Source: Archegozetes longisetosus
Taxonomy: Eukaryota > Arthropoda > Arachnida > Sarcoptiformes > Trhypochthoniidae
Direction of reading: 5' to 3'
DNA length: 64,000 bases
NCBI GenBank assembly: GCA_018873245.2
Contig: JAEMBT020000002.1
Coordinates: 10,018,001 to 10,082,000 of the forward strand
A program made the position numbers and the translations under genes. Positions 50,333-59,863 of the stretch are shown in pieces. The number at the start of each line of letters is the position of its first letter. Positions within the stretch are counted from its first letter, which is position 1. The notes beneath the pieces are model-generated. The model saw nothing but the letters and a program-made list of their open reading frames with translations. It was not told where the DNA came from and made no database searches.

Positions 50333-53165
50333 ATGAGTAATACTAATAGTAATGGCAATCAGGCGGTCGACGAGTTTGTCGTTCAGGAGAATCAGGTACG
50401 ACAGAAATACCTTTTCTATCAATATCTTTCTCTTTTACATCAATCCTATTTCGGTCAGTACTAATACTAAGTGTTCAATGAAATATCGGGAGACAAGTGA
50501 AACATATTTGTGCTAAAAATAAATCAGTTATATATACGTATATAAAACTATAATAGTATTGAATGACATGAGATAGCAATAGAGTAGAGGTTTATATTGA
50601 GACTTGTATTGAGGGCCTATTGAAAGCCTATTGAATGCAAAGCGTTGTGCACGATGTGAGAGTAACGCACTTTAGATTGATATCTTCACGCAAGTAATGC
50701 CTAGTAATGGGTTGTGTAATAAGTTGTAAGCTATCAAACCGATGACGAGCCCGTTTCCCACCTCTGAAGGCAGTCTTCATGTGAGCAGTTATTGCCCCCA
50801 AAATGGTCCGAACGGTGTGTCCCAACACTTGACACCCCTTTCTATGTATATTAACCCCGCCTTTGATGTAATAATAGGATTCTTCGCAATCCCAACAACA
50901 AACACAATCTCATCATCAATCAGGCCAACAGCAACAGCAACAACAACAACCTTCGCCTTTAGCCTTATTAGCGGCCACTTGTAGTAAAATAGGTTCTCCT
51001 TCTGAGTTGTCTGAAGGCAGTGGTCAGCCAAATGCCGGGACAACTACTACTGTAAAGCTTGTTGGCCAGAATCAAGTGATTCAGGCGTCAGACTTTGCAC
51101 AATTAATTCCCGTACAGGCGGGACAAACTCTTGGTGTACTTAATCCTGACGGAACTGTCACTCAACTCAATCCACAGGTTGTGTCCGCTGTGAGCAGTGC
51201 CGCCAATTCTGTCACACCCATCAAAGCCATCACATCTGTGGCCAACCAAAACACCAATGCCTTATCACAAGCGACTCAAATATTCTCGCAGTCGGCCACC
51301 AATGCTGGAGGCATTTATAGTATTATTCAGCCGCAACAGCTCCAAATCGATGGTCAAGAAGCCATCTTTATTCCTGGTGGACAGCAAGCCATCCAAATAT
51401 CTGGCAACCAGTTGTTGCAATCACCCAATCAGACCGTTGTCCGACAACAGAACACTCAACAGAGTCAACAACCGGCACAACAGTCGGTTTTCATTCCTGG
51501 TATCGGAAATGTGTCTTTAGGTCAATTCGCCGCCGGACAAACTGTAGCCGTGCGCCAGGGAAATGTTGTTCAGACACTTCAACTGCCAGTTCAGCAAACG
51601 ATTCCTGTTCAAGCGATTTCAACACAAAATGGACAAACGATTCTTCAAACTATTCATTTACCGATTCAAGCACTTCAATCATTAAACGCCGGAAATGTGC
51701 AGCACTTGACCGCACAAGTAGTTCCTCAAATGCAACAAGTATGATATGCTTTTAATTGAGTTGTTTTCGAAAAATTACCTTTTTATTTGATTATCCAAAG
51801 GTTCAAATGGCACCGATTCAAGTGTCTCAAGCAAACACAACCCAAACTCCAACGATTAAACAAGAACCGGGCACTGAAACTCCTAATTCTAATCAATCAA
51901 ATCAAGTAATTCATATTTATTACTGAATCAATGTTGTGAAGAAAGTCTGCTTATTTTACTAAAATGTTTTCACTAATAGAGTACTACAACCTCAACGGTA
52001 AATTCGAATACCACGGGACAAACAGTTTTGGCCAGCGTTCAATTACCAAACGGCCAAATCGGGCAATTAATATCAGCACCAGTCTGGCCGGCAAACTCCT
52101 TAAACATTTCTGGTTTAAGTGGTATGCTCCTTATTGATTGTTTAGTTTTGATTTATTTGAGTTTTGATTGAATTCTAAAACTGGTCTAAATAATTGTTTG
52201 AAAGGTTTGAGGTCAGCACAAAATGTAATTCAAGTACAAGGTGTTGGAGGCATACAAACAATACAATTACAAGGAGGTGGTCAACAAGTGATTTCTGCGA
52301 CACCGGCAGCACTTCAGAGCCTAAGTATTACACCTTCTGGTAACATAGTGGCCAACGTCCCGACCAATTCGAGCGGCCAACAGGTCGGACCACTGAGTCC
52401 AGTACAAGCCATTCAAATAGCGAACGCCTCACAGTTTGTGACTCAACAGATACAACAAGACCCTAATGATCCTACCAAATGGCAGCTGGTCTCAACTCCA
52501 GCTAATGTTTCGGTACAAAATTCGATTCAGGGCTCGTTTACGGCCACTCCAACAACAGACACGGCGACACCAGGTAGTGAAGCGGGCACTGGACGCAAGA
52601 TGAGACGCGTAGCATGTACTTGTCCTAATTGTAGAGATGGCGAGGGAAGAAATAGTGAAACTAAAAAGAAGCAACACATTTGCCATATTCCTGGTTGTAA
52701 TAAAGTCTACGGAAAGACATCTCACTTGAGGGCACATTTGAGGTGGCACACTGGAGAACGACCTTTTGTTTGCAATTGGCTCTTCTGTGGTAAAAGATTC
52801 ACTCGTTCTGATGAGCTGCAAAGACATCGAAGAACACATACTGGTTAGCCATTGTTCACGTTACTTGTGTTTCGATTTTCGCTCAATTTGTTTGGTTTAA
52901 TCTGATTCATATTTTTCTACCTTTAGGTGAAAAACGTTTTCAATGTGCCGAATGTTTGAAACGTTTTATGCGAAGCGACCATTTGTCAAAGCATTTGAAA
53001 ACACATCAAGCCAAGAAAGTTAATCAACAGCAACAAAGCGAAGAGACCCCGATCAGTGTCTCGCAGAATGACATAGCTATTGATTCCGATCAGACAGATT
53101 TGGCAATTAATGAAAACGCAAACGATGGAAACTCTGAACTTGTAGTACAGGGACAGCAAATTTGA
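50333..53165 (+). CDS. Sp1-4: Sp1-4 type zinc-finger transcription factor
   Basis: Six coding exons: 50333-50395, 50878-51738, 51801-51905, 51980-52121, 52205-52843 and 52927-53165, 682 aa. After a short [10 protein letters not shown] start and a Gln tract comes the Sp box [18 protein letters not shown] (about residues 46-63). Long Gln/Ser/Thr/Asn-rich activation regions follow (to about 510), then the Buttonhead box CTCPNC (528-533) and three C2H2 fingers (550-572, 580-602, 610-630) and a short acidic tail. Q-rich activation domains and the Sp box place it in the Sp1/Sp2/Sp3/Sp4 subfamily, broadly acting GC-box activators in the nucleus. An intron at HTG/EK splits fingers 2 and 3, unlike the intron-free fingers of the Sp6-9 gene in this window. 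Another first exon may exist at 49459-49476. Confidence 0.95.
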
Positions 53166-54278
53166 GTTTGAATAAATTGTTGCAATTAATAATAATTTAT
53201 TAGACTTGAAAAGACTATTATTATATACATATATAAATATATTTTTATTAAATCAAATTTGACACATAATAATAGAAACTAATCATTAATAGTAAATATT
53301 ATAAATATTTATTCCTTTTCTTACTACAAATTGCTATCAAAATGACATTCTAGAGAGAAATATTCATCTTTTTCATAATAATCATTGTTCAATAGAGAGT
53401 TGCCTTAACTGCAACTTCATTTTTGCCAATTTTTCATTGTCATCGATTAAGAGCAAATTTTTATTGTCATTCGTAATATATATGAAAGTTTTAAATCTCT
53501 ATATATGTAAACCGTTTTACTGTTGAAGACATTTTTCTAAAAATATAGATTATTATATAATTTAATAAAATGCTGCACAAAACGGGAAATTATCCGTTTT
53601 ATCTTTTAATGTCCATATTTTGGTTATGTTTCCGTTTTCAATATTAAACATTTTTGCGAACTATATTTGATAATCGAATTAGACTTTTAAACCTTTTGTC
53701 AAATTTTAGGAACTGTTTTTAAGTGGTTGCAAACTAATTATATATCAAAAGATAGGATTTTAACTAAAATCAAATTAAAATTGAATCCAAAGTCAATTTT
53801 GTATTTGATCTTTGGTTGAAATTAAGGAGAAATCAAAGTCTCGAACTGCTATATCAATATTTTTTCACTTCAAAGATCGTGTGTTGAAGTCTTAAGCTTA
53901 AACTTAAATATTGAAAGTTATTTGACTCGTTTCAAAGACTACGTTTTTGATGGCAATAAATTACAGAGTAATGGAATGAGTCATTCATACAGTCGTCGAC
54001 AATACGAATGAATTATATTAAAGGGCTACTTAGATTTGGTTATATTAGGTTAGGTTAAGTTCGTTCGTAGGACACATCAAACACACGGGTGAGAAACCAT
54101 TCACTTTGATTCCTATTACTCAATAAGACTTTAGAGAAGTTTCTGTGCCTTTGATTCCAATACAATCCCTTATATTTTGTTTTGGTTTATAAGTAAAAGT
54201 TTTTGCATTTTGATTGCAAACTTTTGAATAATTTTAATAAAAGATAAATAATAAACAAAATAAAATAAATACAATCAA
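53166..54278. other. Intergenic, Sp1-4 to POP7
   Basis: A/T-rich spacer holding the Sp1-4 3' UTR and the probable POP7 promoter. No gene is supported. Confidence 0.6.
53171..53176 (+). terminator. Sp1-4 polyadenylation signal AATAAA
   Basis: AATAAA begins 6 bp after the Sp1-4 stop codon. If used, the 3' UTR is very short; further A/T-rich alternatives follow. Confidence 0.45.
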
Positions 54279-54722
54279 ATGATGGCTGAAAGTAAGAGCC
54301 AAAAATCTCCGAAAGAAGTGATAAAACGTTTGCGATTAGATCCAGAAGAATATGCGTTGAGTAAACGATTACCAAATTATTTGCCAAAGAGAGATAACCA
54401 CATTTACGTTAATATGAACTCCAATTTCAAGATTCAGTTAAATAAATGTCAAGAATTGATTGATTCTCAACAATTTCAAGAGTTGTTTATTCATGGACTG
54501 GGAAAAGCTGTCAATCGATCCATTAATATGTCGTTACAGTTGAAAAATATTTACGGGTTAGACATGTCTTGCAATACGTCTTCAGTCGATATGATCGACG
54601 ATTTAGAGCCAATCGGACCGAATAGGAATACTTTGGACGCTTTCACTCAAACCAGAACTGTTTCTGCAATTCATATAAGACTTTATCGCAAATCACAGAC
54701 AACCACATCAACAAAACAATAA
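54279..54722 (+). CDS. POP7: Ribonuclease P/MRP subunit p20 (POP7/Rpp20)
   Basis: Single-exon frame of 147 aa (human about 140). Family signatures are DPEEYALSKRLPNYLPKR near residues 22-39, IYVNMNSNFKIQL, the strongly matching FIHGLGKAVNRSINMSLQL (about 70-88), and C-terminal SAIHIRLYR. This small Alba-like protein pairs with Rpp25 (POP6) and binds the P3 arm of RNase P and RNase MRP RNA, serving tRNA 5' processing and pre-rRNA cleavage in the nucleus and nucleolus. Translation could begin at either of two adjacent ATGs. The stop codon overlaps an AATAAA. It lies tail-to-tail with PDE12, with 88 bp between stop codons. Confidence 0.93.
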   Translation: MMAESKSQKSPKEVIKRLRLDPEEYALSKRLPNYLPKRDNHIYVNMNSNFKIQLNKCQELIDSQQFQELFIHGLGKAVNRSINMSLQLKNIYGLDMSCNTSSVDMIDDLEPIGPNRNTLDAFTQTRTVSAIHIRLYRKSQTTTSTKQ

Positions 54723-54723
54723 A
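54718..54723 (+). terminator. POP7 polyadenylation signal overlapping the stop
   Basis: AATAAA spans the TAA stop. A second AATAAA at 54796-54801 is a likelier signal and lies 10 bp from the end of the convergent PDE12 coding sequence. Confidence 0.4.
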
Positions 54724-54733
54724 TTAATTCATT

Positions 54734-54739
54734 TTTATT
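54734..54739 (-). terminator. PDE12 polyadenylation signal (minus strand)
   Basis: AATAAA on the minus strand (TTTATT on plus) lies about 70 nt after the PDE12 stop. Cleavage 10-30 nt beyond would fall at the POP7 stop codon. Confidence 0.5.
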
Positions 54740-54810
54740 TGAAAAACTCAAATTCATTATTGTTTTCAAATGTTTAAAAATATGAAATAATTTATAATAA
54801 AAGAACGCAA

Positions 54811-56893
54811 TTATATTTTTGTAGAATTGACCGATTTGTTCCAAGAAAGAGTACAAACAAGTGCCAAATGATCGGACGGAAAGACAATGCTTGGGATGGC
54901 TATGTTTTGTGTGACCTGTTCATGACTTGGAAACGGAACCACTTCTGAAACGGATAAATTTTTTGTGTCATAATATATGTAATCGAGACAACCGTTAAAC
55001 GATTGAGTAAAGTTTGTATAAGGAGGTAAACCACAGGCACTTTCAAGACTCAAGCCATGAGTCATCTCAAAACCTTCAATCTCTTCTTCACTGTCTGAAA
55101 AGATTTGATCTTTAGTTATATCTGAAAAATTCATTTGATAAAAAATCTCAAATTACTGCTTTTATAATCTTCGATTTCTTGGTGAACAAATCCAGTTGTC
55201 ATCAATTTGTAAACACCAAATTCGGGACAGCTATTGAAATCTCCACATAAAATCGGCGAGATTTTAAGGTCAGGTCTCTATCGTTAGAAATGAGTTATAA
55301 TTAATTGATTGAGTTATAAACTTAACAGAAGTCTTACAGTTTTTTCTAGTTGTTTGACATAGTTTTCCATAAACTTGACATAAATATAAGATTGAATAAG
55401 TCGGATGTGATCAGCGTCCGGATGAAAGTATAAATGAGTGTTACCTAAAAGTATTGCGCGTTCGCTCAAATCTATGCTTTTCAACAGAAGGCACTGAAAA
55501 ACTGAGTTTCTCACTAGTAATCGCTCTAAAAGTTTTTTGTTAGCGCTAACATGGCTCAGCAACTGTTCAAAGAGCGGATTTTCCATAAGTTGTTTTGATA
55601 GACCTATTGTTTCACTTGTTAATAATTCGAATTTCGATGAATTGTAAAAAGTGGCCAAACCTTCTCCAACCGAACCCTTTTCACTAAACACTGAGCCGTA
55701 TTTGATGTTGTTAGAGTCTCGCAAAGACAAAATGGGGTTAAGATCATTTTCAAAAACTTCTTTATCGACTTCTTGCAAGCAACAAATATCTGCGTTATAT
55801 CCAACAATCTCCTTAACTAAAAATTGTTTTCTATAATCTATTTTCAAGGCGTGGGGCGGACAATATGGAAACAGTACGGTTCGAGTGTATTCAGAATCTG
55901 TGTAAACATCGGCTAAAATATTATACGAAATCATGCGAAACGAATCGATTGGAACGGAGTTAGAGCAGTACTTATGCCTTTCTTCGAATGGACATAAACC
56001 AGGACTCCCTTTCACTGCATCCTCGGAAATAGCCTCAGATTCCAATCCGTCGTTTGGAATACAAATAACTTTCAACTTTCTTCCGATATCATCACTACTA
56101 GTATTATAATAGAATCCCTCATGTACTTTGATCCAATCGTCAAACCCAACTACTTGTTCGGGCTTTCCTCCACTTTTTTCTGATTCATTTTCAATTTGAT
56201 TACATTGAGAGCCATTCTCAGCTTTTTTAACTTTATTTAGACGTTGTTTAAACCAAACGTATTGACAGTCATTGAATGAGCAAAATTCAAGCGATAGAAT
56301 GGGATAGACATCATATCCGACTACTATTGATTTAGGAAGTCTTATCGACTTAACAGTCGGCGAATTCACCCTCACTTCGTATAGATTTTCATCAATTTTT
56401 AGAATAGCTCCTGAAATATAACGAATTAATCATTTTAAAAATAAAACAAAACAAAAGTCAATTGAACTTAAGAACAATGAATACCATGTTTCCAAACTTC
56501 AAAATTGCTCAACTCTTCGCTCACTTTTGTGCCATCAATAAAAAGTTGTGGAACTATTGAAACAGTCGGAATTTGATGACTTTGTTCACCTTTATTTTTT
56601 CTTTTTATTTTCTTTGTAATAAAGTTATTAATATTGAGTGCAATCCTTGTAAATGTTTGTTTGAGCTCTTCGTTTTTGTTTCGTTTGAAATGAAAAAATC
56701 TTTCGTTCATTGAACTGTAGGAGTATTTGAATGAAATTACGATATTTTCCTCAGATTCGACACACCGAACATAACATCTGGACTTAGCTTTCAGTGACAT
56801 TCTATAACTGCTTATTGACCGAATTGAATTGAATTTATGCAAGTTTTGGACAAAATTAATTAGATTAATGTAAATCATTAGACGACATAGCAA
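54811..56893 (-). CDS. PDE12: 2',5'-phosphodiesterase 12 (PDE12)
   Basis: Four minus-strand exons: 56893-56485, 56410-55338, 55277-55157 and 55121-54811, 637 aa (human about 609). It belongs to the exonuclease-endonuclease-phosphatase fold. The human enzyme degrades 2-5A and trims mitochondrial poly(A) in the matrix. The first 31 residues have Arg/Lys/His, no acidic residue and many hydrophobic residues, as a mitochondrial targeting peptide would. Then come RCVESEENIVISF, the PDE12 mid-domain, and catalytic motifs: SYNILAD with Asn300, CLQEVD with Glu350, NTHLY with His462, GDFN with Asp507/Asn509, LDYI with Asp581, and PSDH with Asp618/His619. All expected catalytic residues are present. Introns are 74, 60 and only 35 bp. 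It is divergent from TMBIM6 (629 bp) and convergent with POP7. Confidence 0.95.
55122..55156 (-). other. 35-nt intron 3 of PDE12
   Basis: On the minus strand the intron starts GTAATTT and ends TTTTTCAG. Reading through meets an in-frame TGA, and removal restores the conserved catalytic frame, so it must be spliced or the protein is cut short before the SDH motif. Confidence 0.85.
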
Positions 56894-57522
56894 CTCAAAT
56901 GGATATCAAATTCATATAGACTTCATTTGGACAAATATTTAAATCTATACAATCGGTTTTTTATGTCTAATCTAATTCCAAACCAATGGTTAATTTAAAA
57001 TGATTTATCTTCAAAATGACACCAGTCTCTCCTATTGTGCTATTCGAGTCTCAAAAACTGTTAAGTTGAATGAAAATATTTAGAAAAAAAGCAAATTGAA
57101 GAAATGCAATTAAAGATAATTACGTGGATAAAACGTTAGATGTTTCGAGAAATAGTTAGTTTAGCAATCGTCCCAACGTATGATGAAATTGAGGAAAAAC
57201 ACCTTAATTTACTCAACAATTTCCTTCTAAATTTTAAAGTGACGTCAATTTTCTCTATTGGTACTTAAGACAACAATTATTTGTAACTAGCTTCGAAAAC
57301 AGCAAACTTTCGTCAATGCAAAACAGTACAAATATGAGGCATTTTGATTAGGAAAAAAGTACCAAATGTTGGATATGGTTTAGGGAATTTTTTGTGGCAT
57401 TCTGGAATGTTTTGGAAAATACGAGATGATTGAAGTGAGAGATCGGTCCCTGATAGTTGAAAATTTATTTCATTATTGTATTTCGTATGAAGTGTTAGAG
57501 ATATACTTTCAATAGTATTATA
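56894..57522. promoter_or_regulatory. Shared divergent promoter region, PDE12 / TMBIM6
   Basis: 629 bp separate the two divergent start codons with no supported gene between them. It must hold both 5' UTRs and core promoters. No clear TATA box was recognised in the expected position for either gene. Confidence 0.5.
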
Positions 57523-58967
57523 ATGGCGTCTATAAGTATTGACTCGTTTTTCAATTCTTTAAATCGTAAAATGTAATCAATTTACTCATATTATTAACAG
57601 ATTAACTCTTTAAACCAATAAGACTTTAACCATTGTTTGTATTTTTAGTGAACCTCATGTTCAAAGTCATTTACGAGATGTTTATTCTTCGATGGCTATG
57701 GCATTGTTGTCGGCATCGATCGGCGGTTATGTCCATCTCTTCACGAATATCTTACAAGTAATTAATCTTTAACTCATGTTAATGTTTTACTGTTGATTAT
57801 ATTGATGTGAAAATGTGTCGAACAACTAATTGAATTGGTTGTATGTCTAATGAAAGGGTGGATTCGTATCAGGACTGTTTGCACTTGGTTTTGTGATCGC
57901 TCTCTATTCAACTCCAGACAATGGCAAGAATAGGAATACAAGACTCAGTTATCTCATTGGGTTTGCTTTTGCTTCTGGTATTGAACTAGTAGTTTACCTA
58001 AATATAGCATAAACTAATTTATATAATGTTTAAGGTCTTGGTTTGGGTCCAATAATGGAGTACGCAATTTATGTCAACCCGTCTACAATTCCGACTGCAC
58101 TCCTCTCGACTTTTATCATATTCACCTGTTTTTCCCTGAGCGCAATGTTTAGCGATCACCGAAAATGGCTTTATCTGGGTGGGACACTTATGTCATTCTT
58201 GTCTATAATGCTGTTGATGTCAATCATTAATCTCTTCATTGGCTCTAAACTGCTATTTCAGGTATATTTCAAATCCAACAGTAGTATTGTAAACATTGCT
58301 GACAAATTTCATGCATTATCTAATCTACTAATGACTTCTACGATAAACTATTCATTTTTATATTAACTAAATAGCTTTATATAATAAGTGAATTACTTTT
58401 GTGATTTTTTTGTTGTTTAATTTGAATTTCAGTATTGATAGCATTTTTTATGACATTTTCATTAGCATACTATGTCTCAAACTTAGATAGTAGTTAAATA
58501 TAGCAATTCATGAACTAATGTATGATATGAGCAATGCTTTTAAGCGTATTGACTGGTATTTTTTGAATTTAGATCCATCTATATTTGGCATTTTTCGTGG
58601 TTTGTGGTTTCATAATGTATGACACACAGCTTATTATTGAGAAGAGACGTCGTGGAGACACTGATTATATAGCGTTAGTATTTATCTTATATATTCTCAT
58701 AATTGTGTTGCTTAACAATGTGGTTCACTTTTTTTCAGTCATTCGGTTCTCTTGTTCTTGGACTTTATCGACATATTCCGTTATCTCCTCATTATCTTAA
58801 CTCAGAAGGTATTCAAGATTTAAGCGATTTTAAATATAGTATATAAAAAATGAGTACATAAAAATATGGGATTTGTTAATACATATTCAAAAGCAATGGT
58901 ATAGTAGATTTTTAATTTATTTATCTTTTTCCGATAGGAGGAAAGCAATAGAAAGAAGAACAAATAG
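57523..58967 (+). CDS. TMBIM6: Bax inhibitor-1 (TMBIM6)
   Basis: Seven exons: 57523-57572, 57649-57757, 57857-57977, 58035-58261, 58573-58673, 58739-58808 and 58938-58967, in frame, 235 aa (human about 237). It is the multi-pass ER membrane protein of the BI-1/LFG family, which modulates ER calcium leak and cell death. Signs are HLRDVYSSMAMAL at the first helix, the family block GLGLGPIMEYAIYVNPS (about 98-114), FTCFSLSAMF, YLGGTLMSFLSIM, the helix with MYDTQLIIEKRRRGDTDYI, then FLDFIDIFRYLLIIL, and a charged lysine-rich tail EESNRKKNK. About six or seven hydrophobic helices are visible. The last exon codes only nine residues; it is chosen because it ends in the basic tail typical of the family. 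Confidence 0.93.
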
Positions 58968-59863
58968 ATTTATTTTTCTTCTACACGTTGTATTAATGAT
59001 ACTGAATTATAAAAGTTGGCATTACGTTCTTATTATTTGGATTGTCTTAAAATTGCTTTTAAAGAAAGTCCTTGTTTAGTCAGATAATAGTTTAGGGTAT
59101 ATATTACTGTAAAATTTTATTATAAGTACGTTTACATATTAAACGTTCTATGTCAACTGTATTTTTAGTTGCAATATTTAAACAGCACTCTATTATTGAT
59201 TATTCATATTTGGGTTTTTAATAAAAATTTTCTCAAAAAACCATTTGAACGCTTTTCATTTAGAATAAGTATGAGTTTTAATGAGTTCAATACTTAAGTT
59301 ATGGTCATTATTGCATAGTTTGTCTGTATATGATGTCTAAGATATTATTGAAGTAGACAGAGATTTAGCGAGAGATCAGATTGAGTCATAATTTGACAAC
59401 CTCATATTCTAAGTTAGTATTGGTTAGATTGAACACATTTATTCAATTCAATACTGAAATCAGCTTCAATGCAAAACATTTTCAGTATTTCATGCTTAGG
59501 GCGCACTTATCTCACTTCATCTCATACATGTCAGGTCTCGGTATGATTATAGGCCTTTTATAGTATGAGAATAGAGGTCAGATATTAATATAGAGTTACT
59601 GCTGTCGAAAGTGGTTTTGTAGATTGCATCACAAACTATGATACTGTATGTTGATTGTATTGTATGCTATATTAGGTTTCTATAGAAACGATTCACTCAA
59701 ATACACCTGTTTTTAAAGCGAACAACTACTTCAACTTAATGCTTATCAAAACTAATTCACTCTAAATCATTCATGAAAGCATCAATTCAATTATGGACTT
59801 TTCATTCTAATCCAATTTCAGTAATAAAGACAAACTGATTTTGGATCCTTAAGATCTGGCACA
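58968..59863. other. Intergenic, TMBIM6 to VPS8
   Basis: TMBIM6 3' UTR and VPS8 promoter and 5' UTR space. It is A/T-rich, and the short open frames are not supported. Confidence 0.6.
59220..59225 (+). terminator. Possible TMBIM6 polyadenylation signal AATAAA
   Basis: This AATAAA lies about 250 bp after the TMBIM6 stop. Confidence 0.4.

Noticed and set aside
52492-52839. Minus-strand 115-codon frame
   Set aside because: It is a shadow of the Sp1-4 exon that encodes the Buttonhead box and fingers 1-2.
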